Positions 34,725 through 45,498 are shown, numbered from the stretch's first letter. The stretch is 64,000 nt of DNA from Bacteroidia bacterium (GCA_016218155.1 JACREQ010000059.1:124001-188000); one strand, 5' to 3'. Program-made: numbers and translations. The notes: a model not told the origin generated them from the letters alone.

Positions 34725-35806
34725 ATTTCCAATAAATTTAAGAAATACTGAACGTATTTATCTTTAAATGAGTTTACGCTATAATTTTCTTCAACAGTTT
34801 TTTGTCCGGCTTTACCTAATGAAATACGTAAGTTTTCGTTTTCAATTAAAAGTGTAAGTTTTTCAATCCATTCTTCATCTGTTGAGGCAAGAAAACCGTT
34901 TTCTCCATCTTTAATAATTTCGGAATTTACACCAACAGGAGACATAATTGTTGGAATTTCTAATGCCATATACTGCAAGCCTTTAAAGCCACACTTCCCT
35001 TTTGACCATTCATCATCAGGTAATGGCATTATTCCGATATCAATTTCGGAAAGATCTTCAATTTCTTTTTCTGACGACCATTGAGTTGCTTCAATATTTA
35101 GCTCAGGTAATCGATATGGGAAATTTACAATTACTTTGAAGTAAACTTTTTCGCCAAAAATTGCTTTAATCTTTTTTAGTGCTGGCACAATTGTTTCGAA
35201 ATGCTTTAATGTTGTTGATGTGCCTGTCCAACCTATGCAAATACTTGATTTTTGTTGTATTTTAATAGTTCTTTTATGATAATCGGTATCAATAGTGGTT
35301 GGCATAATCTCAATTCTGGGGTTGAATAATTTTGCATAATTTGCGAGATATGTATTGCCAGCTAAAACAAGATCTGCAATTTTTATTATCGATGCAGTTT
35401 TAGAAGGTTTTTTAAGCCAATCCAGATTAGCATTTCCTTCAGATGTGTCATTTAACCATATTGCATCATCAAAATCAAAAATAATCAGAGCTTTTCTTGA
35501 TTGTAATAGTCGTTCAAAAAAAGTAGTTCCAAGCATAAATGCTTCTCTGTAAATAAATACTATATCAAACTTCTTCGCTTTTCTGATATCTGTGAGTCTT
35601 TTATAAAAACTCTTGACTAATATCCATGCTTTGTGAGGATATTTGCCTTTAGAATAGAAAATATTATCATCTTTTTCAGAAATAATATTTGAATATTGTA
35701 TTTCAAAACCTCTTTCCTGTAAAACATTTAAGTATTGTTCGCAACGAAATCTCTGCCCTGGAGAGCGGTTTATTCTATGTGGAACAATATATAATATGCG
35801 AGGCAT
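34712..35806 (-). CDS. Glycosyltransferase, GT4-like (GT-B fold)
   Basis: A 364-residue putative cytoplasmic glycosyltransferase. RILYIVPHRINRSPGQRFRCEQYL is a characteristic N-terminus for a GT4-like subgroup (cited in part: HRINRSPGQRFRCEQYL). FDFDDAIW is the conserved acidic segment of these proteins. The donor domain has ICIGWTGTSTTLKHF, MPLPDDEWSKGKCGFKGLQYM and the PTIMSPVGVNSEII loop. It follows rdgB by 37 nt on the same strand, and there is no other glycan gene close by. The substrate is unknown. Confidence 0.85.
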   Translation of the reverse strand: MPRILYIVPHRINRSPGQRFRCEQYLNVLQERGFEIQYSNIISEKDDNIFYSKGKYPHKAWILVKSFYKRLTDIRKAKKFDIVFIYREAFMLGTTFFERLLQSRKALIIFDFDDAIWLNDTSEGNANLDWLKKPSKTASIIKIADLVLAGNTYLANYAKLFNPRIEIMPTTIDTDYHKRTIKIQQKSSICIGWTGTSTTLKHFETIVPALKKIKAIFGEKVYFKVIVNFPYRLPELNIEATQWSSEKEIEDLSEIDIGIMPLPDDEWSKGKCGFKGLQYMALEIPTIMSPVGVNSEIIKDGENGFLASTDEEWIEKLTLLIENENLRISLGKAGQKTVEENYSVNSFKDKYVQYFLNLLEIKKA

Positions 35807-35843
35807 TTTATTTTGCAGATATTTTTTGCAAAATAATTAAATA

Positions 35844-36431
35844 TTATGGTATTAAATTGTCTTTTTTAAGGAAATCTGCAAGCTTGTGTATTGCGTTTGC
35901 TCTATGGCTTATTTTATTTTTCTCGTTAATAGGCATTTCTGCAAATGTATTGTTATATCCGTCAGGAACAAATATTGGGTCGTAACCAAATCCGATGCTT
36001 CCTCTTTTCTCCTTAATAATAATTCCTTTAACTATACCTTCAAAAAGAAATTCTTTGCCATTTATTATTAATGCAATAACAGTTCTGAATTGTGCTTTGC
36101 GATTAGTTTTATTCTTAATATTTAATAATAGTTTTGCTATGTTATTTTCAGAATTATTTGTATGACCTGCGTATCTTGCCGAATAAACTCCAGGTTCTCC
36201 GTTTAATGCTTCAACTTCAAGTCCAGTATCATCGGCAAAGCAATTTACACCAAGTTTTGAAAAAATATACCTCGCTTTTTCAAGTGCATTCCCTTCTAAA
36301 GTATTTTGATCTTCCGGAATATCGCCAGTAAATCCGGCTTCTGATAATGTGATTAGTTGAAATTCTTTGCCAATAATAAATTGAATTTCTGATAATTTAT
36401 GCTGGTTGTTAGAAGCAAATACTAATTGCAT
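35844..36431 (-). CDS. rdgB: Non-canonical purine NTP pyrophosphatase (RdgB/HAM1)
   Basis: Hydrolyses dITP, ITP and XTP to protect DNA and RNA from deaminated purines. The 195 residues contain all family signatures: [37 protein letters not shown] (cited in part: [19 protein letters not shown]), [15 protein letters not shown] and the C-terminal SHRANAI. It starts 2 nt after the stop of the giant T9SS protein on the same strand, an unusual pairing of a housekeeping enzyme with a surface protein. Confidence 0.96.
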   Translation of the reverse strand: MQLVFASNNQHKLSEIQFIIGKEFQLITLSEAGFTGDIPEDQNTLEGNALEKARYIFSKLGVNCFADDTGLEVEALNGEPGVYSARYAGHTNNSENNIAKLLLNIKNKTNRKAQFRTVIALIINGKEFLFEGIVKGIIIKEKRGSIGFGYDPIFVPDGYNNTFAEMPINEKNKISHRANAIHKLADFLKKDNLIP

Positions 36432-36433
36432 TT

Positions 36434-39400
36434 TTAATATTTAATAAATTCAGTTGTGTTCTCACCTTCTGGTGTTTTTAGTGTTAGTGTGTATTTTCCT
36501 TTTGCAAAATCCATAACGCTAATTGTAAGTCTGTTAAAACCTATGCTTAGTTGTGCATGATTTGAATAAACCATACGACCTTCTTTATCAAAAATATCTA
36601 ATTTAGAATCTCCGGGTATGGTTATATTTAAATCCAGATTTATTTCTGTAGAAGAAGGATTAGGATAAAGATTTAATATAACATTACTTAAAACAATAGT
36701 TTTGCACGCTTCATTATTTGTAAGATCTTTATCAATAATACTTTGAGAAAGACTACCTTTTACACAAACATATTTCTGTGGGAATGTCTCATTATAAGGC
36801 AGCAGTGAAGTAAAATAATAATCAAGGATTTCGCCGGAGAAAATAGTATCCTGATAAATTTCAACAATAGGAGTATTTTTATCTGAGCTAAGAGTAAGTA
36901 TTGGTTTTATTATTGGCATAGTTCCAACATTTGCAATTATTGTGTGAATTGTTAAATAACCTGAATTATTAGTATAATCGACACTTAAAATTGCCAGATC
37001 GAAGATATTTGGAACAACCTTTATTGATCTAGAAGTAGAGTCGATACAGCCATGAGAATTTTCTGATTTAAGCCAAACGATGTAATTTCCTGTATCGTTA
37101 AACACATGAACAGGTGAGTTTATCTGACTTGTTTGCCCATCGCCAAAACTCCAATAACTGAGATCATTTGAATTATTTGTAAAATTTACTAGTAATGGAG
37201 GAGCACCTAAATCTGGTAAACTTAAAAAGCCCGGTACAGGAAGTGGAAATACTTTAATTATTTTTGAAACCTGATCAATACAGTCAACAGTTGAGGTGAC
37301 TGTTAAATTAACTATATAATTACCTGTGTCGCTATAGTTCACTAAATTATTTTGTTGATTTGAGTGTGTATTGTTACCAAAATCCCATTGCCACTTATAA
37401 ATGCTATCGTTTAACACAGATGAAGTATCTGTAAATTGAAGAGGTAGCCCAAAACAAGTGCTATCACCAACAAATCCTGCAACTGGTGGTGCAGAAACAG
37501 AAATTAAATTAGTTATGGTGTCTTCGCAACCGTTTAATGACTTTATTATTAAGCTAACAGGGTATTGCCCAACTGCTGAATAAATATGTTGTGGATTTTG
37601 TTGTAATGATGTACTGGCATCGCCAAAATCCCAATTCCATTTAATAATTGGGAAAATATTAAGAGTTTCAGTTAAATCAAAAAACCAGGTTGCTGAACCC
37701 GTACATGCCGGTGAAAAATCAAAATTTGCTGTTGGTGCATATTTAATCTCAATATTTTTTGTGATAGTATCTGTGCATCCTTCATTACTTGTAGCAATAA
37801 GTTGTACCTGATAAAAGCCAATATCAGAAAAAGTGTGTTGTGGGTTTAGTAGAATTGAATAATTGCTATCCCCAAAACTCCAGTTCATGTTTGATAAAGA
37901 ACCCTGAGAAATCAAACTTAAGTTTGTGAAATAACTTGTTCCTCCCATACAAGTACCGGAAACACTATAATCTGCCAATGGATTAGGGTGAATTGTTATG
38001 TTTTTTGAAATGGTATTTGAACAATTACTGTCAGTTGTTACAGTTAGTATAACTTGATAATTACCAATGCCATTAAAAATATTTGATGTGTTTTGTGTTA
38101 TTGTTGTGTCATTATTAATAATCCATTGCCAGGCATTAATATTACTACCATCTAGTGTTTGCGAGGTGTCGGTAAATATTGTTTGATCATTCAAACAAGT
38201 ATTTGTATAATAGAATCCAGGTAATGGTGCGGTTCCTTGTATGTTTACGTAAACTGTATCAGTCGCAGTACAGCCTCTGTTATTTGTTACCAAAACCCAG
38301 TAATTGCCTGTTGAATTAACAATTAAATTGGAATTTGTAGAATTGTCATTCCATAGATAATTTGTTGTTTGATTTGCACCTGACTGTAAAGAAATAGAAT
38401 TTCCAGAACAGACAGAAATTGTATCAGGTCCAAGAGTAGCAGTTAAAGGGAAAAAATCGATATTTACAAAAAAAGAATCTATATTGCTACAACCAAGTGA
38501 ATCGGTTATTTGCACCCAATAATTGCCTGAGTCTGAAACAGTAATTAATGAATCTGTTGTAAGGTCAGACCAGTTAAAAGTAAAAAGATGAGATAAATTA
38601 CTGTTAAATGTTGCTAAAGAATTAAAACAAATTGTAGTATCGCTAAATCCATTAAAAGGCATAAATATTTTTATGGTATCCACAGAAGTTGCTCCAAAAA
38701 CATCAGTAACGGTTACAGAGTATTGTCCTGGTTTGGTGACCGTTATTTTAGAAAGAGTGTCACCAGAAATAAGGTTTGTTGTGCTCCAATTATATTTAAC
38801 ATATCTGTTTATTGCATCAATAGTCACAGGGCAAAAATTTGTTGACTGTATATCTGGACCAAGGTTAACAGGAGGTGCATATTTGTCATGAATATATTTT
38901 TCAACTTGTTTTCGCTCATTATTTGGAAGTGCCCTATTATATAAAATAATTTCTGCTATTTCTCCATTTAAATAACTAAATCCCTGACTATATCCAATAA
39001 TATAGTTATCATTAATAAATGCGCTATTTAATAATGGAACAGTAGATTCATTGCTTAAAATTTCGTTAATATATAATTGAGTTTTAATATTTATGATTTT
39101 AACACCTTCTAATATTTTGAATGGGAAACCTGTGCTGGGAAGCGATAATGGAGTTGTCCAAAAATAATCGCCATTATTATATAAACTTAAATTTTGATCA
39201 GAAATTCTTCTATTGAACCAAAAACCGTTAGTCCAGTTGCTAATGTTAAAAAAACCAGCTTCATTACCTCCCTGTGAATAACCTTTGGCTACAATAAATA
39301 TAGATAAAGAAGTATCATTTATTCCATTAATTAATGTTCCGTTAAATAAGTCATTATTACCATCAAATCTAATAATTGGATGATTATTTAATAATGAGTC

Positions 39401-41986
39401 ATTATTTACAAATAATGGTTGTTGGTCTGAAATTACCTGTGTTGAATTATAGTTATTTCCACTTTTATCATACCAAGTATGCACGGTGTTACTATTTAAC
39501 TCAACGGAATCAGCAGAAAGCCAAATAACATTATCCTGCAGATTGTTTGGGAGGAAGTAATTAAAACTATTTATTGAAGAAATAACAGAATCGTTACAAA
39601 TATTATAGGCAATTACTCTCCAGTAATATTGACCTACAGAAGATAATATAGTATGAAAATTATTGAATTGAATATTTGAAAATGTTGAAACGTTGTTTAA
39701 AAAAGTGTTGTCTGTAGAATATTGTAATGTATATAAACTTGCATTATTTGAATTATTCCAGATAAAATCAATTGATTGATCTGATAAAATAAGCCCATTA
39801 GTTGGTGAACAAAGTTCAAAATAAGAAGGATGTATTGAATTACTAACAACGTTTATAACATGAATTACCGTATCCGAACAACTTTTCTGAGTTTGAATAA
39901 TAAGTGCAACAGAATAAGAACCTGAAGATAAATAAATATGTTGTGAGTTTTTGGAAGTAGAATGCGGTGTAGAATCGCCAAAATTCCAATCCCATGAAAT
40001 GATAGTATCTCCCATTGGGACTGTACTTTGATCAAAAAAAGAAAATTCATTTCCAACACAAGCAGTTGAAATATTGAACGCACTAGTCGGCGCTTCTGGT
40101 ATTGTTATTTGCTTTGTTCTGGAATTACTACAGCTACCTACACTTACTTCAAGTGTTACATTATAAACACCACCAGAAGTATATAAATGAGCAGGATTTT
40201 GTGAAGAGGATGTTTGACTATCTCCAAAATTCCAATTCCATGAACTACCAACTGGAGTTGAAAGATTAGTGAATTGAATAGTTTCGTTTGAACAACTGGC
40301 ACTATTTGCAAAATCAATTACAGGAGCTGTTCCTAAAATATTAACCCAAATAGTATCCTTTGCTACGCAACCATTACTATTTGTTACAGTAATATAATAA
40401 AAGTCAGAAATACTATTTACGGCAATGTTTGGAATGGTTTCTCCTGTTGACCAGTAATAAGAAAGTCCAGAGGGAAGAGGTGCTGGAGCAACTAATCCTA
40501 TTAAATTAGAAGAACAAAGATTAGTATCGTTTCCTAAAGATGCGATTATTGGAAAAGAATCTTCGGTTACCTGAATTGTATTAGAAACTTTCGAACAACT
40601 GCCTGTTGTTACTGATACCCAATATGAATTTGGTGTGTTTATATTAATTGATGAAGTAGTTTCTCCGGTTGACCAGAGATAGGTAAAACCAGAGCCAAGA
40701 TTAGAAGAAATCTGAACAGAACTATTTGAACAAAACATTGTATCATTAAGTTCAACTGAGGGATATTTAATATATATCGAATCAGATGATTGAATGCCAA
40801 AAATATTTGTGACGGTAATTGTATAAGTACCTGACGTATTTACCGAAATAGATTCTGTGGTTTCTCCTGTACTCCAGAGATATGATACAAATCTATTTCC
40901 TGCATGAATAATTGTATCACATAAACTTGATGTAACATCAATGTCAAAACCTAAGTTTACTGGCGGCGCATATTTATCAAATAAATATTTATTGGCAAGA
41001 TTAAATAAACTATCATTTAGCAATTGATTATAAACAATTATTTCGGGAATATTTCCATGATAATATTGAAATCCGGGAGCATATCCAATATTGTAGTTTG
41101 CATTTGTAAAAGTGGAACTAATTTGAGGTGAAGTGGATTGACCTGCAAGAGTGTTATTTATAAATAACTTAACAAATGAATTTATTAACTTTTCTGATCC
41201 AAGAACTTTATAGTTAAAGCCTAATTCGTTTAAGGTACTGGGCGAAGTATAAAAATAATTTCCATTTGTTGAGTATAATAATGAACTTGTACCGTTTGTC
41301 CATCTTTCAAACCAGAAGCCACTTCCGAAATTATTAATACAAAATATTCCTGCATTAGCATTTAATGGCTCAGGTTCTCCAGAGCAAACTGTTAATATTG
41401 TATTTGAACTAATATCAATATTATTAATAATAGTTCCGTTTAGAAAAGAATTTAACCCATCAAAAAATACAGTTGGCATACCATTTATAGAATCATCAGA
41501 TGGGTAATAAAATGGGGCATTTGCACTAACCAACTGAACAGCATCGTTATTGTTGCCAGATAGATCGTGCCATTCTGAAACTTTACCTAATGTTTCAACA
41601 ATACCAGTATCTGCACTAAGCCAGAGAGAAAGTTGGGGAATACATTTTGGATTAAAAAGTATGAAAGTATTAAAATTTGACCAATTTGAGTATTGTGTTA
41701 TTTTTTTCCCTCTAACTCTCCAAAAATATTTTTCACAACTTGTAAATGAACTAAAAGTTTTTTCGGTTAAACCAGTTGAGTCTGTTAATAAAACCGAATT
41801 AAAGCTAGAGTCGTTTGAAATTTGTATAACATAATAAAGAATATTTGCCTCTTTATTCCAGTTAAAATTAATAGAATTAGTGTCAATAACAATGTTGTTT
41901 AAAGGACTAACAAGTGAAATATTTTGCGAATAAACATTTTGCCAACAGAGAAAAATACTAATTATTGAGATTATAAGTAGTTTCAT
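36434..41986 (-). CDS. Giant multidomain T9SS surface protein (duplicated FnIII-LamG-Ig-PKD module)
   Basis: A 1,850-residue exported protein that should be anchored or released at the cell surface by T9SS. It has a signal peptide ([20 protein letters not shown]) and a C-terminal sorting domain (about 1770-1850; [16 protein letters not shown]). Between them are two long modules of the same order. Module 1 has FnIII-like (about 25-110), LamG-like (115-345), Ig-like repeats with WSTGET (350-555) and two PKD domains (556-718). Module 2 has FnIII-like (722-812), LamG-like (818-1040), Ig-like (1043-1250) and five PKD-like domains (1253-1660). A CARDB-like stretch precedes the tail. PKD signatures WxFGD recur. 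I use the ATG at 41986. Adhesion or glycan binding is inferred from the domains; no catalytic motif was seen. Confidence 0.9.
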   Translation of the reverse strand: MKLLIISIISIFLCWQNVYSQNISLVSPLNNIVIDTNSINFNWNKEANILYYVIQISNDSSFNSVLLTDSTGLTEKTFSSFTSCEKYFWRVRGKKITQYSNWSNFNTFILFNPKCIPQLSLWLSADTGIVETLGKVSEWHDLSGNNNDAVQLVSANAPFYYPSDDSINGMPTVFFDGLNSFLNGTIINNIDISSNTILTVCSGEPEPLNANAGIFCINNFGSGFWFERWTNGTSSLLYSTNGNYFYTSPSTLNELGFNYKVLGSEKLINSFVKLFINNTLAGQSTSPQISSTFTNANYNIGYAPGFQYYHGNIPEIIVYNQLLNDSLFNLANKYLFDKYAPPVNLGFDIDVTSSLCDTIIHAGNRFVSYLWSTGETTESISVNTSGTYTITVTNIFGIQSSDSIYIKYPSVELNDTMFCSNSSVQISSNLGSGFTYLWSTGETTSSININTPNSYWVSVTTGSCSKVSNTIQVTEDSFPIIASLGNDTNLCSSNLIGLVAPAPLPSGLSYYWSTGETIPNIAVNSISDFYYITVTNSNGCVAKDTIWVNILGTAPVIDFANSASCSNETIQFTNLSTPVGSSWNWNFGDSQTSSSQNPAHLYTSGGVYNVTLEVSVGSCSNSRTKQITIPEAPTSAFNISTACVGNEFSFFDQSTVPMGDTIISWDWNFGDSTPHSTSKNSQHIYLSSGSYSVALIIQTQKSCSDTVIHVINVVSNSIHPSYFELCSPTNGLILSDQSIDFIWNNSNNASLYTLQYSTDNTFLNNVSTFSNIQFNNFHTILSSVGQYYWRVIAYNICNDSVISSINSFNYFLPNNLQDNVIWLSADSVELNSNTVHTWYDKSGNNYNSTQVISDQQPLFVNNDSLLNNHPIIRFDGNNDLFNGTLINGINDTSLSIFIVAKGYSQGGNEAGFFNISNWTNGFWFNRRISDQNLSLYNNGDYFWTTPLSLPSTGFPFKILEGVKIINIKTQLYINEILSNESTVPLLNSAFINDNYIIGYSQGFSYLNGEIAEIILYNRALPNNERKQVEKYIHDKYAPPVNLGPDIQSTNFCPVTIDAINRYVKYNWSTTNLISGDTLSKITVTKPGQYSVTVTDVFGATSVDTIKIFMPFNGFSDTTICFNSLATFNSNLSHLFTFNWSDLTTDSLITVSDSGNYWVQITDSLGCSNIDSFFVNIDFFPLTATLGPDTISVCSGNSISLQSGANQTTNYLWNDNSTNSNLIVNSTGNYWVLVTNNRGCTATDTVYVNIQGTAPLPGFYYTNTCLNDQTIFTDTSQTLDGSNINAWQWIINNDTTITQNTSNIFNGIGNYQVILTVTTDSNCSNTISKNITIHPNPLADYSVSGTCMGGTSYFTNLSLISQGSLSNMNWSFGDSNYSILLNPQHTFSDIGFYQVQLIATSNEGCTDTITKNIEIKYAPTANFDFSPACTGSATWFFDLTETLNIFPIIKWNWDFGDASTSLQQNPQHIYSAVGQYPVSLIIKSLNGCEDTITNLISVSAPPVAGFVGDSTCFGLPLQFTDTSSVLNDSIYKWQWDFGNNTHSNQQNNLVNYSDTGNYIVNLTVTSTVDCIDQVSKIIKVFPLPVPGFLSLPDLGAPPLLVNFTNNSNDLSYWSFGDGQTSQINSPVHVFNDTGNYIVWLKSENSHGCIDSTSRSIKVVPNIFDLAILSVDYTNNSGYLTIHTIIANVGTMPIIKPILTLSSDKNTPIVEIYQDTIFSGEILDYYFTSLLPYNETFPQKYVCVKGSLSQSIIDKDLTNNEACKTIVLSNVILNLYPNPSSTEINLDLNITIPGDSKLDIFDKEGRMVYSNHAQLSIGFNRLTISVMDFAKGKYTLTLKTPEGENTTEFIKY

Positions 41987-42035
41987 ATTTATCAAAAATA
42001 TAAAATATAAATTATATTTTCAATTTAAATTTAAA

Positions 42036-42066
42036 CAAAGTTAGTTCCTTTTTGCCTGACATACAA
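42036..42066 (-). promoter_or_regulatory. Promoter candidate of the giant T9SS protein (TTG-N20-TAACTTTG)
   Basis: Minus-strand TAACTTTG (42036-42043) with TTG (42064-42066) 20 nt upstream. A second box, TATTTTTG (41993-42000), lies closer to the ATG at 41986. Confidence 0.45.
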
Positions 42067-42089
42067 TTAATTTTAAACTTTAGAATTGT

Positions 42090-42707
42090 TTAAACTATAA
42101 TTTTTGCTGGATTACCTATTACTTTAGAATTGTTATTAATATTAGAAATAATATTTGATGCCGCGCCAATAACATTCTTGTTACCAATACTTATGGAATC
42201 AATTATAGTGCAATTTGAACCAAAAAAGTTACCACAGCCAATCTTAACAAATCCACTTATAACAACACCCGGTGAGATATAATTTGCTCTACCACATACA
42301 GTATCATGAGAAATTATACAACCTAAATTTAATAGATTATTTGATTCGATAATTACATTTTTATCGATTATACAACCGGGGTAAACAACTGTACCCGGAT
42401 AAATTATTGCAGAACTATCAACAATAGCTGTTGGGTGAATAATTGTAGCAAAAGGAATTTGTTCTTTAAGACTAAGAAAAATGGAATCTTTTAATTCTAA
42501 ATGTTTGTAGCCAATACCAATTATTATTTCATCAAATGATTTTTTATAATGTTTTTCAATTTCTTTAGTAGTACCAATAATATTGGAGCCCTTATTAAAG
42601 TCATCAAAAAATCCCACAAATTCATACTTCCCAGATTGATCAGCCAAATTCTTAAGTTGCAAACCCAACTGCTGAGAACCAATAATTGCGAGTCTTTTAC
42701 TTTTCAT
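42090..42707 (-). CDS. Sugar O/N-acetyltransferase, PglD/NeuD type (left-handed beta-helix)
   Basis: A 205-residue acyltransferase. The N-terminal Rossmann-like PglD_N domain (about 1-80) has LAIIGSQQLGLQL and FVGFFDDFNKGSNIIG. A hexapeptide-repeat beta-helix (about 90-200) follows, with the active-site histidine in CIISHDTVCG and the ending KVIGNPAKII. These enzymes acetylate amino sugars or sialic acids using acetyl-CoA. It overlaps the upstream GT2 gene by 11 nt and lies near a WecE-type transaminase, so N-acetylation of a 4-amino-4,6-dideoxy sugar is a reasonable inference. O-acetylation of the polymer is the alternative. Confidence 0.85.
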   Translation of the reverse strand: MKSKRLAIIGSQQLGLQLKNLADQSGKYEFVGFFDDFNKGSNIIGTTKEIEKHYKKSFDEIIIGIGYKHLELKDSIFLSLKEQIPFATIIHPTAIVDSSAIIYPGTVVYPGCIIDKNVIIESNNLLNLGCIISHDTVCGRANYISPGVVISGFVKIGCGNFFGSNCTIIDSISIGNKNVIGAASNIISNINNNSKVIGNPAKIIV

Positions 42708-43626
42708 GTTTAATCAAGTAATTTGGTTTTTTTGTCGACTTTTGGTTAATTCGTTGTAAATATTCACCTAAAATACCCATCCCTAGCAAAGTTATTCCAA
42801 ATCCAAGACTCAATAATATATTTAAAGTTGCAAAACCGGGTAAAAGATCATCAAATAATATTTTTCTTAAAAGAATGTATACCGAATATATAACTGCAGA
42901 AAACGAAAGTATTGTTCCTAAGTAAAATAATATTTTATACGGAAGATTTGAAAACGTTACAAATACATTAATAGAGTGTGTAATTAATTTGCTAAAGTTA
43001 TATGAGCTTTTGCCCGAAATACGGCGAGAATGACTTACGTTAACATGCTCAAAATCTGAAGTAATCCATGTAAGATAGCCATCTAAAAAAGTATAAGAAT
43101 TTTGCATCCCAATTGTAGCTTTTGCAATGTCTTTCTTTAAAAGTCTGAAAGGAGAATAGAATGAATAAAGCCCAGGTATGCCTTTTAAAATAATATATCT
43201 AAAAATCTTCGAAAGAAGTTTTCTTATAAATGTTTGTTCGTTTTCTTTATACCAGCCATAAACAACATCAGCATCAGTATCCAGTTCTTTGATAATTAAT
43301 TTAATTATGTCAGCTGGATCATGCTGTAAGTCTTCGTCTAAAGTAATAATGTAGTTGCCGGATGTATATTCAAAACCACAAATAATAGCATTATGTTGAC
43401 CATAATTTCTGGTTAATTGAATTGCTTTAATAATAGTTGGATTCTGATTCTTTAAATTGCAAATAACTTCCCACGAATTATCAATTCCCCTATCGTGTAC
43501 AAAAATTATTTCAAAAGTTTTATTTATTGAAATAAAAGCAGCTTCTATTTTATTAAAAAGTTCCTTAATTGTAAATTCTCCCGAATATACTGGTACAACT
43601 ATAGAATAATCATAATTATCCTTCAT
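42697..43626 (-). CDS. Polyprenyl-phosphate glycosyltransferase, GT2 (GtrB/ArnC-like)
   Basis: Probably loads a sugar onto undecaprenyl phosphate for use by a membrane GT-C enzyme. The GT2 domain (about 1-225) has SIVVPVYSGEFTIKELF, LTRNYGQHNAIICGFEY and the metal-binding LDEDLQHDP. RRISGKSSYNFSKL is the membrane-proximal motif of DPM1/ArnC-type enzymes. Two membrane helices (about 225-290) and a basic tail follow. It overlaps the WbqC gene by 11 nt and the acetyltransferase gene by 11 nt, so the three form one operon. Confidence 0.88.
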   Translation of the reverse strand: MKDNYDYSIVVPVYSGEFTIKELFNKIEAAFISINKTFEIIFVHDRGIDNSWEVICNLKNQNPTIIKAIQLTRNYGQHNAIICGFEYTSGNYIITLDEDLQHDPADIIKLIIKELDTDADVVYGWYKENEQTFIRKLLSKIFRYIILKGIPGLYSFYSPFRLLKKDIAKATIGMQNSYTFLDGYLTWITSDFEHVNVSHSRRISGKSSYNFSKLITHSINVFVTFSNLPYKILFYLGTILSFSAVIYSVYILLRKILFDDLLPGFATLNILLSLGFGITLLGMGILGEYLQRINQKSTKKPNYLIKHEK

Positions 43627-44305
43627 AACATTTTAAATATTTTTTTGAATCAGATCCACAGTTTAAAAGAAGATCGATAATTGACACATTTGGGTCAAAC
43701 GGAGGAAATTGCTGTGGATATTCTTTATAATTGGAATAATCCATCCATTTTATTTTAATCCCTGCTTGTTCAAATTTATTAAAATCAATATAATCTTTTG
43801 CACTTGGACCAGAAATATATTCGGTTGCTCCAACTTTTAGCAGCAATTCTACAAGTCTTTCGTTTTTGTCTCCGCTAATTGAAAAATCGTTACTTCTAAA
43901 AAATCTGCAATTAAAACCTAAATATTCGGTAGAAATTTTTTCAATTAAATATTGGTTAAGCTCGGATAAATGAGACCATTGTTTTTCAATATATATGTAT
44001 TTCAAAAAGTCCTTAAGGTAATCAAAATGTTTCGCCCTTGCATAATTTTGCGTAATTGACTGATAATGTTTTTTTTGCCAATTATTATTTAAAATTTCAA
44101 CTTCGTATATAAGACGTTTAATATTGTCGCCGCAAGGCACGGTTAACCATAATTTGCCATTACTAGTTTTAACCATATTTCTGTTTCTCCAGTCATTCTT
44201 AGTGTATTGCACATCGTCATAAAAGACAAAAATATCTGACATACCAATAATATCAAAATAACCTCTCCAGGGTAAATAATTTGATTGAATGACTGAAACT
44301 ACCAT
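43616..44305 (-). CDS. wbqC: WbqC family protein
   Basis: A 229-residue WbqC-family protein, found in many O-antigen and amino-sugar clusters, without an established reaction. MVVSVIQSNYLPWRGYFDII, FYDDVQYTKNDWRNRNMV and LTVPC are the family's hallmark N-terminal segments. KVGATEYISGPSAKDYID and a central NYKEYPQQFPPFDPNVSIIDLL segment (cited in part: PPFDPNVSIIDLLLNCG) follow. I use the ATG at 44305; the longer ORF runs back across the divergent promoter into the transaminase gene. A TATCTTTG box ends only 7 nt before this ATG, so the transcript would be almost leaderless. Confidence 0.88.
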   Translation of the reverse strand: MVVSVIQSNYLPWRGYFDIIGMSDIFVFYDDVQYTKNDWRNRNMVKTSNGKLWLTVPCGDNIKRLIYEVEILNNNWQKKHYQSITQNYARAKHFDYLKDFLKYIYIEKQWSHLSELNQYLIEKISTEYLGFNCRFFRSNDFSISGDKNERLVELLLKVGATEYISGPSAKDYIDFNKFEQAGIKIKWMDYSNYKEYPQQFPPFDPNVSIIDLLLNCGSDSKKYLKCYEG

Positions 44306-44312
44306 ATTATTG

Positions 44313-44320
44313 CAAAGATA
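44313..44320 (-). promoter_or_regulatory. -7 element of the wbqC operon (TATCTTTG)
   Basis: Minus-strand TATCTTTG ends 7 nt before the WbqC ATG at 44305. It lies back to back with the transaminase promoter. Confidence 0.5.
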
Positions 44321-44323
44321 ATG

Positions 44324-44350
44324 TTGAAATATTGTAAAATTGTATCTTTG
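44324..44350 (+). promoter_or_regulatory. Promoter of the WecE-type transaminase (TTG-N16-TATCTTTG)
   Basis: TTG at 44324-44326 and TATCTTTG at 44343-44350 are 16 nt apart, the same spacing as the promoter at 29716. The -7 box ends 12 nt before the ATG at 44363. Confidence 0.6.
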
Positions 44351-44362
44351 AAAAAAAAAACA

Positions 44363-45487
44363 ATGATTAATTTTAACTTCCCTTATATTACCGGAAAAGA
44401 ACATGAATATATCAATGATGCTATAAATGTTGGTCATATTTCTGGAAATGGGAAGTATACTAAGCTTTGCCAGTCATATTTAAAAAATAAATTCGGGTTC
44501 AAAAAGTGCTTACTCACTACGTCCTGTACAGATGCATTAGAAATGGCGGCATTGCTTTTAGACATTAAAACAGGTGACGAAATTATTATTCCCTCTTTTA
44601 CCTTTGTTTCAACTGCATTAGCTTTTGTTAGACAAGGTGCTAAAATAGTATTTGTTGATAGTCGCCAAGACCACCCTGGAATTGATGAATCTAAAATAGA
44701 AAAATTTATCACTTCAAAAACTAAAGCTATTGTTGTTGTTCATTATGCGGGAGTTGCTTGTGATATGGATAAAATAATTGAAATTGCAAACAAATATAAA
44801 TTATTTATTGTTGAAGATGCTGCTCAGGCAATTGATAGTTATTATAATGGTAAACCATTAGGAAGTCTTGGGCATTTATCTTGTTTTTCCTTTCATGAAA
44901 CAAAAAATATTCAATGTGGTGAGGGTGGTATGCTTGTAATAAATGACGAACAATTTGCAAATAGGGCAGAAATTATTTGGGAAAAAGGAACTAACAGGGC
45001 TGCTTTTTTTCGTGGTGAAATAGACAAATATGGTTGGGTTGATATAGGATCTTCATTTCTTCCTTCAGAAATATGTGCTGCTTTTCTTTATGCCCAGGTT
45101 GAAAACATGGAGGTTATTCAAAATAAAAGGAAATGGATTTGGAATTATTATGATTCTGCCTTAAGATCTAAATTGGATTCAAAAGGAGTAAAAATTCCAG
45201 TTATTCCTGATTATGCTACTAACAATGGGCACATGTACTATATAGTGTGTTCATCTACAGAAGAAAGACAATCTTTAATAGAATACATGAAGAGCGAGAA
45301 GATATTTTGCGTTTTTCATTATCAAAGCCTTCATAAGAGTAGTTATAATTTAAAAACATCTTCATTAATAGATTTGCCACATAGTGATTATTATGCTGAA
45401 AGGTTGGTTCGTTTACCTTTTTATTTTTCATTAAATGAAACTGTTTTGAATGAAATTATTTTAAAGTTATTAAAATTTTATAAGTAA
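44363..45487 (+). CDS. wecE: dTDP-4-amino-4,6-dideoxygalactose transaminase (WecE/RffA type)
   Basis: A PLP enzyme of the DegT/DnrJ/EryC1/StrS family that aminates dTDP-4-keto-6-deoxyglucose to dTDP-Fuc4N. The 374 residues (start ATG at 44363, MINFNFPYITGKEHEYI) carry the Schiff-base Lys181 in SFHETKNIQCGEGG, EDAAQAIDSYYNGKPLG, and the diagnostic KGTNRAAFFRGEIDKYGWVDIG (cited in part: GTNRAAFFRGEIDKYGWVD) followed by SSFLPSEICAAFL. These closely follow E. coli WecE as I recall it. It is divergent from wbqC and precedes a GT-C-like membrane protein by 11 nt. The dTDP-glucose enzymes (rmlA, rmlB) are not in the window. Confidence 0.92.
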   Translation: MINFNFPYITGKEHEYINDAINVGHISGNGKYTKLCQSYLKNKFGFKKCLLTTSCTDALEMAALLLDIKTGDEIIIPSFTFVSTALAFVRQGAKIVFVDSRQDHPGIDESKIEKFITSKTKAIVVVHYAGVACDMDKIIEIANKYKLFIVEDAAQAIDSYYNGKPLGSLGHLSCFSFHETKNIQCGEGGMLVINDEQFANRAEIIWEKGTNRAAFFRGEIDKYGWVDIGSSFLPSEICAAFLYAQVENMEVIQNKRKWIWNYYDSALRSKLDSKGVKIPVIPDYATNNGHMYYIVCSSTEERQSLIEYMKSEKIFCVFHYQSLHKSSYNLKTSSLIDLPHSDYYAERLVRLPFYFSLNETVLNEIILKLLKFYK

Positions 45488-45498
45488 TAACAAGCAAC

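Noticed and set aside
36434-41986. Glycoside hydrolase or protease activity in the giant surface protein
   Set aside because: Only FnIII-, LamG-, Ig- and PKD-type domains and a T9SS tail were seen; no catalytic motif.
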